Translations under genes and position numbers: made by a program
NCBI GenBank assembly: GCA_031288675.1
Contig: JAITQY010000064.1
Location: 1 to 36,317, forward strand
From: Oscillospiraceae bacterium
Lineage (GTDB): Bacteria > Bacillota > Clostridia > Oscillospirales > Oscillospiraceae
DNA length: 36,317 nucleotides
Direction: 5' to 3'
In this document: positions 18,601-26,921 of the stretch, piece after piece
Numbering within the stretch: the first letter of the stretch is position 1
Layout: each line of letters opens with the position of its first letter
The notes under the pieces: generated by a model
What the model saw: only the letters and a program-made list of their open reading frames with translations
Database searches by the model: none
What the model was told of the DNA's origin: nothing

Positions 18601-19461
18601 CCGGCGTTCAGCCCAAGTGTTACAAGCTACACGGTAACAGTTGCAAACAGTGTATCGGATTTAACAGTAAATGCTTCTGCGAATGACATAAACGCGAGCG
18701 TCAGCGGTGCGGACTTGCACTTACTGACAGTTGGGGTTAACACGATCGCAATTACGGTTACTGCCGAGGACGGCATTACAACTCAAGTATATACTATAAC
18801 AGTCACACGCAAAAACGGCGGAGGTTCAAGCGGCGGAGGCGGATCAAATGCTCCGGTTACGAGTCCGTCACCCGACATAAGTCCGCAACCGTCTGAAACA
18901 CCTGTGCCGACGGCACAGCCCATTAAAGATATAAAACCAGTGACGGACGAAACCATCAAAGAGACGGTCGCAAAATACGATGACATTCATTCATCCTCTT
19001 GGTTCGCAGAAGCGGCGGCATTCACAATCAGCAACGGTTTGATGTCCGGCACGGAAGAAACTACATTTGCTCCGCTGTCCCTAACCACGCGCGCAATGAT
19101 TATTACTGTACTTGCACGAATTAGCGGCGAGGACACTAACGGCGGCGATACGTGGTACTCCAAAGCCGTCGAGTGGGCAAAAATACAAGGTATTTCTGAT
19201 GGAAGCGCGCTGAACGACAAAATAACGCGGGAACAGCTTTTAACAATGTTATGGCGGTTTTCAGGAGAACCAAAGGCGAACGCTACTTTGTCATTTGCTG
19301 ACACGGGCAAAATCAGAGGCTATGCTTCGGAGGCTGTACGGTGGGCTGTCGAACAAGGTATAATCACAGGTTATGAAGACAATACTTTCCGTCCGCAAAA
19401 CAGTGCGACACGTGCGGAAACCGCTGTTATTCTTCAACGCTGGCTCAATAAATATATATAG
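15676..19461 (+). CDS. 3' part of the same surface protein: GLUG repeats, cadherin-like beta-sandwich domain, three SLH domains
   Basis: Multiple VGGI(A/V/S)G... GLUG-like units; DATLKSLTLSEGTLSPAFSPSVTSYTVTV (cadherin-like); C-terminal SLH repeats. Frame is open upstream of the ATG to at least 15601. Confidence 0.82.
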   Translation: MPANYVFVDAEFEQIPQNEPERDENGFYKIATAEELIWFAARVSGTTHGVNNDQNGGISAILMDNITVSAAAGFKAVGEYIVNIGVKDQLNAVEYNGTFDGNGKSITFDMTVQNGIASLFGYIGSNGVVKNLTVKGSILKKYHNNITLSSGSEVKSFVGGIAATSDGLIENCAFDGTISTTDGSVNNVGGIAGYATALAAIKDCTVKGTITANGVSNYIGGIAGHSSAEILGCVNEAAVAGNAYVGGIVGNSSSGDVTDCENKGSVTGRNNNVGGIGGNFNAVVTNSINSGEIRGINNVGGLIGSYGAGADASSNHRSSGNVNFGEVSGVSYVGGLIGWHNWTMENSINFGNVSGNGVRVGGISGSVNVNGELNDCFNAGAVTNTITASEPLPADGIPTGGIVGYFAGSHTDNGGTKYGSLKGNYNVGLVTAPNLSGDAANNVGVVAGSYGNDGLGKTQDNYYSVSAGNAKAAESGMTLVAATNMSFVGEKLREILDAAGIDDEVKYNDGDYPVPERLWDHSGDGQTGPEAPVSVQITFNVTPENAVVKVFGSGNNEVSAQSANVYLLETGGTYTYTVSASGYTQKSGSFNVSAARTYTVALELTNPDYAPGWAKWRPSFGIYITNRDGTTGTRIGNWNYDTAQQTYVDTNGNKSELITDFSSSPLLFSGVDRKPAARLGVVLEGIYPEAIVDYYNSASGGSYPEITAENYTQFIMNCATNSVAAENPYTSNSPLNPGKWDWFGAFDYLSGTTRYYYEDFLIGVNDWGDATNNESANYTNKPLGAGQQVDSILAVKSYNSRIIELPYDGTISGLEDRKIDSKAELQNAVDYLLSVADTELALRNFEGMAPLDPSSGVYGTGNPRLPLGMDGSYWIGSVWITPPYRTITFSGDAGVILTGAVDYPKALAGETVTFHVSAPAETIKSVKLGGEALTANAQGDYSFTMPDSNVTVTVKTTVSSDATLKSLTLSEGTLSPAFSPSVTSYTVTVANSVSDLTVNASANDINASVSGADLHLLTVGVNTIAITVTAEDGITTQVYTITVTRKNGGGSSGGGGSNAPVTSPSPDISPQPSETPVPTAQPIKDIKPVTDETIKETVAKYDDIHSSSWFAEAAAFTISNGLMSGTEETTFAPLSLTTRAMIITVLARISGEDTNGGDTWYSKAVEWAKIQGISDGSALNDKITREQLLTMLWRFSGEPKANATLSFADTGKIRGYASEAVRWAVEQGIITGYEDNTFRPQNSATRAETAVILQRWLNKYI

Positions 19462-19484
19462 CCCTTTACAAATTTGTGTAATAC

Positions 19485-19518
19485 GATGCGGCGGTCTCTT
19501 TTTGCAGACCGCCGCATC
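19485..19518 (+). terminator. Hairpin terminator candidate after the SLH gene
   Basis: GATGCGGCGGTCT / AGACCGCCGCATC, 13-bp perfect stem with an 8-nt loop. Confidence 0.6.
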
Positions 19519-19613
19519 ACGTATGCACGAGAAGTCAATTCGTCTTTTTGATATTGGTATAAAGGTCGCACAAATGCGATACCAACGGATTCAAGCAAAC
19601 TGCATTACTGTGC

Positions 19614-20687
19614 TTAACCTTTTATCATCTCTATTAACCGGTCAAACAAGAACCCCGTATCAAGCGGACCGCCGCGCGCTTCCGGGTGAAACTGCGCGCT
19701 GAATCCCGGAAAATCAGTGTAGTCTATCCCTTCGCAGGTACCGTCGTTTATGTTGACATACCGCAGCTTCGCTCCGTGCGGAAGCGAATCAATACTAACC
19801 TCATAGCCGTGATTCTGACTGGTAATAAAAGTCCGTCCTGTTTCCAAATCGCGAACCGGATGGTTCGCTCCGCGATGCCCGTACTTCAGCTTCTCTACTT
19901 CTGCTCCGCGAGCAAGCGCAAGAAGCTGATGTCCAAGGCAAATCCCCATAACAGGAATGCCGCTGTTGCTGAGTTTGCTTATCTCCGCGATAAGAGCAGT
20001 ATTTTCGCGTGGGTCGCCGGGACCGTTACTAAGCAAAACCGCATCCGGTTTTTCATCAAGAATTTGCTCGCAGACCGCATCGCTCGGCATGCGGACAACC
20101 GTAGCTCCGCGTTTAAGCAGATTGTCAACTTGTGCAAGTTTTAAGCCGAAATCCCAAAGCACAACGCGCTTACCGCTAACGCTGTCTCCTAATGGCTTTA
20201 ACTCCTCGCGCGGGTAATCGCGTACTTGCCCTAAAGCGCCTGCAACCTCATATTTTTTCAGTTCTTCAAGATTAACACTGTCCGGGTCAAGTGTAATTGC
20301 GCCGTTCATCACGCCGCGCTCACGCAGGATACGCGTAAGCTCACGCGTATCTATCCCGCAAATAGCCGGAATTCCGCGCGATTTCAAAAACTCTGATATA
20401 GATCCCTCGCTGCGGAAATTGCTTGGTTCTTCACTCGGCGTTTTTACGACATATCCGCGCACATAACTGCGTCCGCTTTCCTCGTCCTCACGGTTAACGC
20501 CATAGTTGCCGATAAGCGGGAAAGTCTGCACGACAATCTGACCGGCGTAGCTGGGGTCGGTAAGCGTTTCAAGATAACCGGTCATAGACGTTGTGAATAC
20601 AACTTCCCCGACCGTCTGCGTTATATCAGCTCCGAACGATTCGCCCTCAAATATCCTGCCGTTTTCAAGTATCAAATATGCTTTCAT
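19614..20687 (-). CDS. carA: Carbamoyl-phosphate synthase small subunit
   Basis: AYLILENGRIFEGESFGA, TSMTGYLETLTDPSYAGQIV, class I GATase GICLGHQLLALA and FSAQFHPEA. Confidence 0.94.
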   Translation of the reverse strand: MKAYLILENGRIFEGESFGADITQTVGEVVFTTSMTGYLETLTDPSYAGQIVVQTFPLIGNYGVNREDEESGRSYVRGYVVKTPSEEPSNFRSEGSISEFLKSRGIPAICGIDTRELTRILRERGVMNGAITLDPDSVNLEELKKYEVAGALGQVRDYPREELKPLGDSVSGKRVVLWDFGLKLAQVDNLLKRGATVVRMPSDAVCEQILDEKPDAVLLSNGPGDPRENTALIAEISKLSNSGIPVMGICLGHQLLALARGAEVEKLKYGHRGANHPVRDLETGRTFITSQNHGYEVSIDSLPHGAKLRYVNINDGTCEGIDYTDFPGFSAQFHPEARGGPLDTGFLFDRLIEMIKG

Positions 20688-20731
20688 TTAACTCCTCCCG
20701 CTATAATCACCGCATTGTCCAAATGTTGCGG

Positions 20732-21274
20732 TCATTTGTTCTCTTCGTATGTCTTCAAAATGCCGAGCGCTACCTCGCGCTTGGATACGCGCCTGTCCAT
20801 TGCCTGACGCTCAAGAAATTTATGCGCCTCCGGTTCCGTCATTTTAAGGTTTGTCACCAGAGTAAGCTTTGCGCGGTCAATCAGCTTCGTATCCTCAAGT
20901 TTAACGGTCAAGCCCTCTATACGGCTTCGCAGTGAGCGCAGGGTTTTAATTACGTAGCCGAACACCGCACTGTTTATCGGCTTCGCTAAAGTTATTACTC
21001 CGCGCGGCTCTGCAATCGTGTCCGTCTGCTCATAACGCTCTTTTTTGACTATAAGAAATGTTATTGTTTTCTTCGCCGCGCTGATAGCAAAGCTCGTTCC
21101 GAATTCGTCCTGCAACGGCGTATCAACGATTAAAAGCGTATAGTTTATCTGCGATAAGCACACCGAAGCCTCCTCCGCGGAGCATACTACTTCTATCTCG
21201 GCGTCAGGGAAAAACTCGGAGAAGAATTTACCCCCTTTCTCACTGCCGGAGACTATCAATACACGTTCGGACAT
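20732..21274 (-). CDS. Response-regulator-like protein with C-terminal ANTAR domain
   Basis: C-terminal LIDRAKLTLVTNLKMTEPEAHKFLERQAMDRRVSKREVALGIL matches ANTAR. Confidence 0.85.
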   Translation of the reverse strand: MSERVLIVSGSEKGGKFFSEFFPDAEIEVVCSAEEASVCLSQINYTLLIVDTPLQDEFGTSFAISAAKKTITFLIVKKERYEQTDTIAEPRGVITLAKPINSAVFGYVIKTLRSLRSRIEGLTVKLEDTKLIDRAKLTLVTNLKMTEPEAHKFLERQAMDRRVSKREVALGILKTYEENK

Positions 21275-21360
21275 ACAAATTAAAAATAACGGTCAACAAA
21301 AAATCTGTGATACTCAATTGTGTGTACACGTAAAGTTTACAATCTGTTCGCGTTTAACTC

Positions 21361-21389
21361 TTGACATTTAACTCGGCTTGTGATATAAT
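21361..21389 (+). promoter_or_regulatory. Full-consensus extended -10 promoter pointing antisense into the glutamate synthase operon
   Basis: TTGACA-N17-TATAAT with TGA immediately before the -10 (TGnTATAAT). Confidence 0.7.
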
Positions 21390-21405
21390 TCGCATATATC
21401 AAATC

Positions 21406-22131
21406 CTAATTATTGACGTACAACTGGTGATACGGGTTTTTGCTGTCCGGAGTAAGCAGAATATAATCATCGGCAAGGAGCTTTGCCGCGTCGCCTCCGA
21501 AGTAGCCCGCAAACTCCTCCAACAGCGGTTTAAGTATTGCCTTATCCTCTGCCGCAGCGGTTTTTACCGAGACCTGAGGCGGTATCTCTTCCGGAACCGC
21601 AGTGCCCCGTATAAATATCTTGCCGCCGTGCATTCCCGTTCCGGTGAAACGCCCGATTCGCTCGTCATTCAGGCACAGCGCGACAAGGATTCCTCCTGCC
21701 ATATACTCACCAAGAAAATTACCGGAGCCCCCTCCGAAAACTATGGTCGGGAACATATCCTTGTACTGCTTCATATGGATTCCGGCACGGTATCCCACGC
21801 CCCCGCGAATGTACATCTTACCGCCGCGCATTCCGTAACCCGTTGCGTCGCCGGAGCTTCCGTAGATTATCATCTCGCCGCCGCTCATCGTATCACCGGT
21901 TGCGTCCTGCGCGTTGCCGTTGACGACTATTTTATCACCGCCGAGATAGCATCCAAGCGCGTTGCCGGGCGTACCGTTTATCGTCAAGTTAAGCTTTTCG
22001 CGACCTGCGCCGATATAACGCTGGCCCTCACAATTGTCGATTGTTATATCGCCGTTGCCGCCGTCAAGCTCGGCGCGAATAAGCTCGTTCAGGGTCTGAA
22101 AGTGCATTCCTTTTGCATCAATCGTTTTCAT
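21406..22131 (-). CDS. Glutamate synthase alpha-subunit C-terminal (GXGXG) domain protein
   Basis: GNALGCYLGGDKIVVNGNAQDATGDTMSGGEMIIYGSSGDATGYGMRGGKMYIRGGVGYRAGIHMKQY is the GXGXG beta-helix. Confidence 0.9.
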   Translation of the reverse strand: MKTIDAKGMHFQTLNELIRAELDGGNGDITIDNCEGQRYIGAGREKLNLTINGTPGNALGCYLGGDKIVVNGNAQDATGDTMSGGEMIIYGSSGDATGYGMRGGKMYIRGGVGYRAGIHMKQYKDMFPTIVFGGGSGNFLGEYMAGGILVALCLNDERIGRFTGTGMHGGKIFIRGTAVPEEIPPQVSVKTAAAEDKAILKPLLEEFAGYFGGDAAKLLADDYILLTPDSKNPYHQLYVNN

Positions 22132-23408
22132 TATCTCTCCACCCCCGCAAGTTTTTTCTTACGCGCGTCCGCGGCGAATCCTTTAAGGCTCGCACGGTCT
22201 TTGATTGACTCAAAGTCCACCGTATCAAGCGGAGTTTTATCTTTTATCAGATTAGTGTAAATTCCCGCGCGGTCAAGCACACTGTGGTCGTGAATATCAT
22301 TACCGCCAATAAGGATAAATCCTTTCAACAACCCTGCGTCCCGGCAAATAAGCCTATAGCTGCCGTCATCGCCGAACACTTCGTGCTTTTCCCCGATATA
22401 GCTTCCCGCGCTGAGTATATGTTTGCCCCAAAACCCGATCGCGTTCATCGGCATCGCGCTGTCATACGGTTTATCCTCTAACCCGGCGGCGTTTCGTCCT
22501 GCTGCATATCCCTGAGCGTACGCGTTCGGCAGAAGCGCAAGTATCTTTGCCTGTTCCGAAGTAATATCAAAGCTTTCCGTACAGTCGCCCGCCGCATAAA
22601 CATCCTTTAACGATGTACGGCAGAACTGATCCGTTACAATTCCCTTATTGACGTCTCCTCCGGCGTCTTTAATAAGAGCAACGTTCGGACGCACGCCTAC
22701 CGCCAGCACAAGTACGTCAAACTCAACTACTGCGCCGGATTTCATCACCGCTTTGTTACCGTCGAACTTATCCGCAGTGTCGCCAAGCATAAATTTAACG
22801 CCGTTCTGCTCTATCCAATTCTGCATTATCTTCGCCAGTTCGTCCTCAAGGATACTTGGAAGAATACGCGGCGCAAGGTCGCAGACCGTGATGTTCTTAG
22901 TCAGCTTGCTTATTCCCTCCGCGCATTTTAATCCGATAAGCCCCGCGCCGATGATGAACACGCGCGTATCAGCCTTAACGTGTTCCTGCAGGAACTTAGC
23001 GTCGTCAAGCTTCATAAACGGAGTTTTCAGAGGAACCGTTTCTAAGCCATTCATAGGCGGCACAAACGGCACGGAACCGGTCGAAACAAGCAGTTTATCA
23101 TACTGAAGGCTGCCGGTATAGTCGTCTTTGCTCCAGCTAACTGTTTTCGCCGCCGCGTCGATTTGCGTAACGGTACAACCCAGCATTGCCGTAACGCCGT
23201 TTGCGGAATAGAACTCGTCCGGGCGGAATTTAATACGTTCCTCGTCCGTCTTGCCGAACAGCAGATAACTTATAAGCGGACGCCCGTAGGTATGATACGG
23301 CTCGTCAGAGATAATAACAATCTCCCAATCCTTATCAACAGCGCGCAAACCTTCCACCGCGCCCACAGCGGCGGCGGAGTTTCCGATAATAACGAATTTC
23401 TTAGCCAT
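22131..23408 (-). CDS. FAD/NAD(P)-dependent oxidoreductase of the split glutamate synthase operon
   Basis: FVIIGNSAAAVGAVEGLRAVD, RVFIIGAGLIGLKCAEGI, DVYAAGDCTE. Confidence 0.9.
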   Translation of the reverse strand: MAKKFVIIGNSAAAVGAVEGLRAVDKDWEIVIISDEPYHTYGRPLISYLLFGKTDEERIKFRPDEFYSANGVTAMLGCTVTQIDAAAKTVSWSKDDYTGSLQYDKLLVSTGSVPFVPPMNGLETVPLKTPFMKLDDAKFLQEHVKADTRVFIIGAGLIGLKCAEGISKLTKNITVCDLAPRILPSILEDELAKIMQNWIEQNGVKFMLGDTADKFDGNKAVMKSGAVVEFDVLVLAVGVRPNVALIKDAGGDVNKGIVTDQFCRTSLKDVYAAGDCTESFDITSEQAKILALLPNAYAQGYAAGRNAAGLEDKPYDSAMPMNAIGFWGKHILSAGSYIGEKHEVFGDDGSYRLICRDAGLLKGFILIGGNDIHDHSVLDRAGIYTNLIKDKTPLDTVDFESIKDRASLKGFAADARKKKLAGVER

Positions 23409-23866
23409 TACAGCGTCCCCCTTTCTTCGTAAACTATCGCGCGGTTCGGGCAGTGTTCCGCACAGGCGGGCGCGCCGACCTTATTCCGCAGGCAAAGTTC
23501 GCACTTCTGTACGACCTTACCGTCTCCGTCCGGCATTACGCATCCATAAGGACAAGTCAGTACGCAAGTAAAGCACCCCACGCACTTGTCCGGATTGTGT
23601 GTAACTACACCGTCCTCAACCGTAAGCGCTCCGGCAATACAACTCTTTACGCACATCGGGTCGTAACAATGACGGCATTGCACCGCAAAGTTGATTTTAC
23701 CGCCGTCCGCGCCGTCCTCTACGCGGATACGGGGATGTATCTTCTTTCCGCGCAGATTCCTGACCATATCCTGCGCCGTAACCCCGCCCATATTGGCGTT
23801 AGCGCAATGATACTCGCAAAGATGACATCCGAGACACCATTCTTCGTTAACAAATACTCTCCTCAT
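23408..23866 (-). CDS. 4Fe-4S dicluster ferredoxin
   Basis: CLGCHLCEYHC, CRHCYDPMCVKSC, CVGCFTCVLTCPYG. Confidence 0.9.
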   Translation of the reverse strand: MRRVFVNEEWCLGCHLCEYHCANANMGGVTAQDMVRNLRGKKIHPRIRVEDGADGGKINFAVQCRHCYDPMCVKSCIAGALTVEDGVVTHNPDKCVGCFTCVLTCPYGCVMPDGDGKVVQKCELCLRNKVGAPACAEHCPNRAIVYEERGTL

Positions 23867-25383
23867 ATGTTTTCACCCGCGTGCTTGATTCCTAACAGCT
23901 CAAGCTCTTTCTCATTTAGTCCGACCCCGCGCAGCATCAGGTGATTGCCGCGCAATGCCTCAATGGAGTTGATTCCCATTCCGCCCATCATTTCCATTAT
24001 TTCATGCTTCCACGCGCTGACGAGGTTAACAAGCCGCTTATAGCCCCAATCGGGGTTAAGCCGTTTGACCAAATCCGGCTCCTGCGTCGCGATTCCCCAG
24101 TTGCATTTATTCAAATGACAGCTGCGGCACAGATGGCAGCCTAACGCAAGCAGCGAAGCCGTTCCTATATATACTGCGTCCGCACCGAGCGCGATTGCCT
24201 TTACTACATCGCTGCTGCTGTGGATACTGCCTCCGATTACGACGCTTACGTTGTCGCGGATTCCCTCTTCGCGCAGACGCGCGTCTACCGCCGCAAGCGC
24301 TACCTCAATGGGGATCCCCACATTATCGCGAATCCGGCTCGGCGCCGCGCCTGTTCCGCCCTTAAATCCGTCTATCGCGATAATATCCGCGCCTGAACGC
24401 GCGATTCCGCTCGCTATGGCTGCTACGTTATGCACGGCGCTGATTTTAACAATTACAGGCTTAGTATACGCCGTCGCCTCTTTAAGGCTGTAAACAAGCT
24501 GGCGCAAGTCCTCTATGCTGTAAATATCATGGTGCGGAGCCGGGCTTATCGCGTCGCTTCCCTCCGGTATCATACGCGTACGCGACACGTCCGGACCGAC
24601 CTTTCTCCCGGGCAGATGTCCGCCGATTCCCGGTTTTGCGCCCTGACCCATCTTGATTTCGATTGCGGCGCCCGCCATCAAATAATCGCCGTGTACTCCG
24701 AACCGTCCGCTGGCAACCTGAACGATAGTATTCGGACCGTACTTATAGAAATCCTCGTGCAGTCCGCCCTCGCCTGTATTATAACATGTACCCAGCTCCG
24801 TAGCCGCGCGCGCAAGACTTTCGTGCGCGTTATAGCTTATCGAGCCATAGCTCATCGCGCTGAACATAACCGGTACGTCAAGTTCTATCTGCGGCGATTT
24901 GAACTTCGTAATGATTTTTCCGTTAGCGTCACGCTCCGGCTTCTGATTCTTCTTACCCAAGAACGTGCGCGTCTCCATCGGCTCGCGAAGCGGGTCAATA
25001 GACGGGTTGGTAACCTGTGAAGCATTGATAAGCATATGATCCCAGTATGTCGGGTAATCAAGCGGAGTACCCATAGCGCCTAACATCACTCCGCCGGAGT
25101 TTGCCTGCAAATAAAGCTCACGTATTTTTGTCTCGTTCCAGTTATTATTCTCGCGGAAACGGTTTTCACAGCGCCGGATTTTCAGCGCGTGCGTCGGACA
25201 CAAACTGACGCACCTCTGACAGTTGACACAGTTTTCGTCACAGGCGAGCATTTTGTCAATGTCCGCGTCGTAGCTGTGGACTTTATTCGCGCACTGACGC
25301 TCGCATACCTGACAGCGTATGCACTTGTCATTGTCGCGAACGACCTCGTGTTCCGGACTTAAATAGATTTTTCCTTGTTCCAT
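23863..25383 (-). CDS. Glutamate synthase FMN-binding (central) domain protein with N-terminal ferredoxin domain
   Basis: CIRCQVCERQC, CVNCQRCVSLCP; GQGAKPGIGGHLPGRKV, IIAIDGFKGGTGAAPSRIRDNVGIP. Confidence 0.92.
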   Translation of the reverse strand: MEQGKIYLSPEHEVVRDNDKCIRCQVCERQCANKVHSYDADIDKMLACDENCVNCQRCVSLCPTHALKIRRCENRFRENNNWNETKIRELYLQANSGGVMLGAMGTPLDYPTYWDHMLINASQVTNPSIDPLREPMETRTFLGKKNQKPERDANGKIITKFKSPQIELDVPVMFSAMSYGSISYNAHESLARAATELGTCYNTGEGGLHEDFYKYGPNTIVQVASGRFGVHGDYLMAGAAIEIKMGQGAKPGIGGHLPGRKVGPDVSRTRMIPEGSDAISPAPHHDIYSIEDLRQLVYSLKEATAYTKPVIVKISAVHNVAAIASGIARSGADIIAIDGFKGGTGAAPSRIRDNVGIPIEVALAAVDARLREEGIRDNVSVVIGGSIHSSSDVVKAIALGADAVYIGTASLLALGCHLCRSCHLNKCNWGIATQEPDLVKRLNPDWGYKRLVNLVSAWKHEIMEMMGGMGINSIEALRGNHLMLRGVGLNEKELELLGIKHAGENI

Positions 25384-25446
25384 TATGTTATCCCTCTTAG
25401 GTGGTATGTTTTGAGAAGCCGGTTTACGCCGAACTCCGCATAAGGA

Positions 25447-26562
25447 CTACACCTTAGAACTCCTTTCTTCTAAGCGAACTATAACGGCTTCGCCAGCGTC
25501 CGGCGCCCATACACGGTCAAGTTCCGGCTGTATCAGCCGTATCGCGCTCTCTTCGCTCGCGCCGTAGAATGTGCCGCCGTGTTCCGCAACTACCATTGAC
25601 CGCAGCTTCAAACGGTCGCCAAGTACAAGCATTCCTCCGGTGAAACCTAATATAACGCTGAACGGACCGTTGATCAGCAGCGCGTGATACCGTTTCCGCA
25701 GGTATGTGTAATACTCTTTTTTATCATCCGGCATAAGGTTGATAGTAGACCAGAACGGCGCGGACACCACATCACAGGCTTCCTCAAGCGTAAGCCCTTC
25801 TTTGCGCGTCAGATAATCGAATATGTACGTAATGACTTCCGTATCCGTCATCAGCGAACACTTATATCCGAACATCTCCACGTTACGGCGGTTAGCGTCA
25901 TAGCTGGAAATCTCACCGTTATGCACGATGGAGTAATCCAACAGCGAGAACGGATGCGCTCCGCCCCACCACCCCGGCGTGTTCGTAGGATACCGTCCGT
26001 GAGCCGTCCATGCGTAAGCCTCATAGTCGTCAAGCATATAGAACCGCCCTACGTCTTCAGGAAAAGCGTTCGCCTTGAATACGCCCATATTCTTGCCGCT
26101 GCTGAAAACCGCCGCTTTCTTGTCGAACTTCGTGTTGATAGAGAACACGCACTGCGCCGTGTACTCGCGCTCGTCAAGTTCGCTGCTGTCTAATTTAGCT
26201 TTTAGCGGAAGGATGAAGTAACGCCAGATTTTAGGCGCGTTAGTGATTTCCGGCATCTTACGCGTTTTGATTTCGCCCTGATTGGCAATTTCAAAATGTT
26301 CCTTTATGAAGTTCTCTGCGTCTTTTTGAAAGTTAGCGTCAAGATAGAATACGTGCAGGGCGTAATAGTCCTTGTACTCCGGGTAGATGCCATAGCCCGC
26401 AAAACCTCCGCCCAACCCGTTGCTGCGGTCGTGCATAAGCTCAATGGAACGAATTATCCGATCGCCGTTCTCGCGCGTTCCGTCTTTGTGAAATATTCCG
26501 GAAATTGCGCAGCCGGACGGGATGCGAACTTCGCCCTCCAATGGAATGTGTTGCGAAGTCAT
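25447..26562 (-). CDS. Glutamate synthase class II glutamine amidotransferase domain protein
   Basis: CAISGIFHKDG N-terminal region, AHGRYPTNTPGWWGGAHPFSLLDYSIVHNGEISSYDANRR. Confidence 0.9.
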   Translation of the reverse strand: MTSQHIPLEGEVRIPSGCAISGIFHKDGTRENGDRIIRSIELMHDRSNGLGGGFAGYGIYPEYKDYYALHVFYLDANFQKDAENFIKEHFEIANQGEIKTRKMPEITNAPKIWRYFILPLKAKLDSSELDEREYTAQCVFSINTKFDKKAAVFSSGKNMGVFKANAFPEDVGRFYMLDDYEAYAWTAHGRYPTNTPGWWGGAHPFSLLDYSIVHNGEISSYDANRRNVEMFGYKCSLMTDTEVITYIFDYLTRKEGLTLEEACDVVSAPFWSTINLMPDDKKEYYTYLRKRYHALLINGPFSVILGFTGGMLVLGDRLKLRSMVVAEHGGTFYGASEESAIRLIQPELDRVWAPDAGEAVIVRLEERSSKV

Positions 26563-26629
26563 ACTGTCTTTCCTCTCTTCAATTTATCGTGTGATAATAG
26601 TGTCGAAAATTATAGTTGTCTAATCCAGT

Positions 26630-26658
26630 AGTATAATACGATTTTGCAAGTTTGTCAA
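26630..26658 (-). promoter_or_regulatory. Promoter of the split glutamate synthase operon
   Basis: TTGACA-N17-TATACT on the minus strand. Confidence 0.7.
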
Positions 26659-26779
26659 CAAAAAATTTCAAACCAATATCAGTAGTTTTTACCGGATTAT
26701 AGCTAACAGCAAATCCGTCTTCAAATTTTTGGTTGACAAAAGCTCCTGTCTGTGATATAATGTAAGGCGTTCAAAAAAT

Positions 26780-26867
26780 GCCGGCGTGGCGGAATTGGTA
26801 GACGCCCGGGACTTAAAATCCCGTGTGAGTTAATCGCGTACCGGTTCGATCCCGGTCGCCGGCACCA
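26780..26867 (+). tRNA. tRNA-Leu (anticodon UAA), CCA encoded
   Basis: GCCGGCG acceptor pairs with CGCCGGC; long variable arm; anticodon loop CTTAAAA; GGTTCGATCCC T-arm; upstream TTGACA-N17-TATAAT. Confidence 0.96.
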
Positions 26868-26921
26868 CACCCTGTTGTATCGAAAAGCGGAAATGCTGTA
26901 TAATATTATAAGGAATAAGAA

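Noticed and set aside
21361-22260. 299-aa + strand ORF opposite the GXGXG glutamate synthase gene
   Set aside because: Antisense to a clearly coding gene, starts at the -35 of the promoter, no recognisable domain; treated as spurious although the antisense promoter is kept as a finding.
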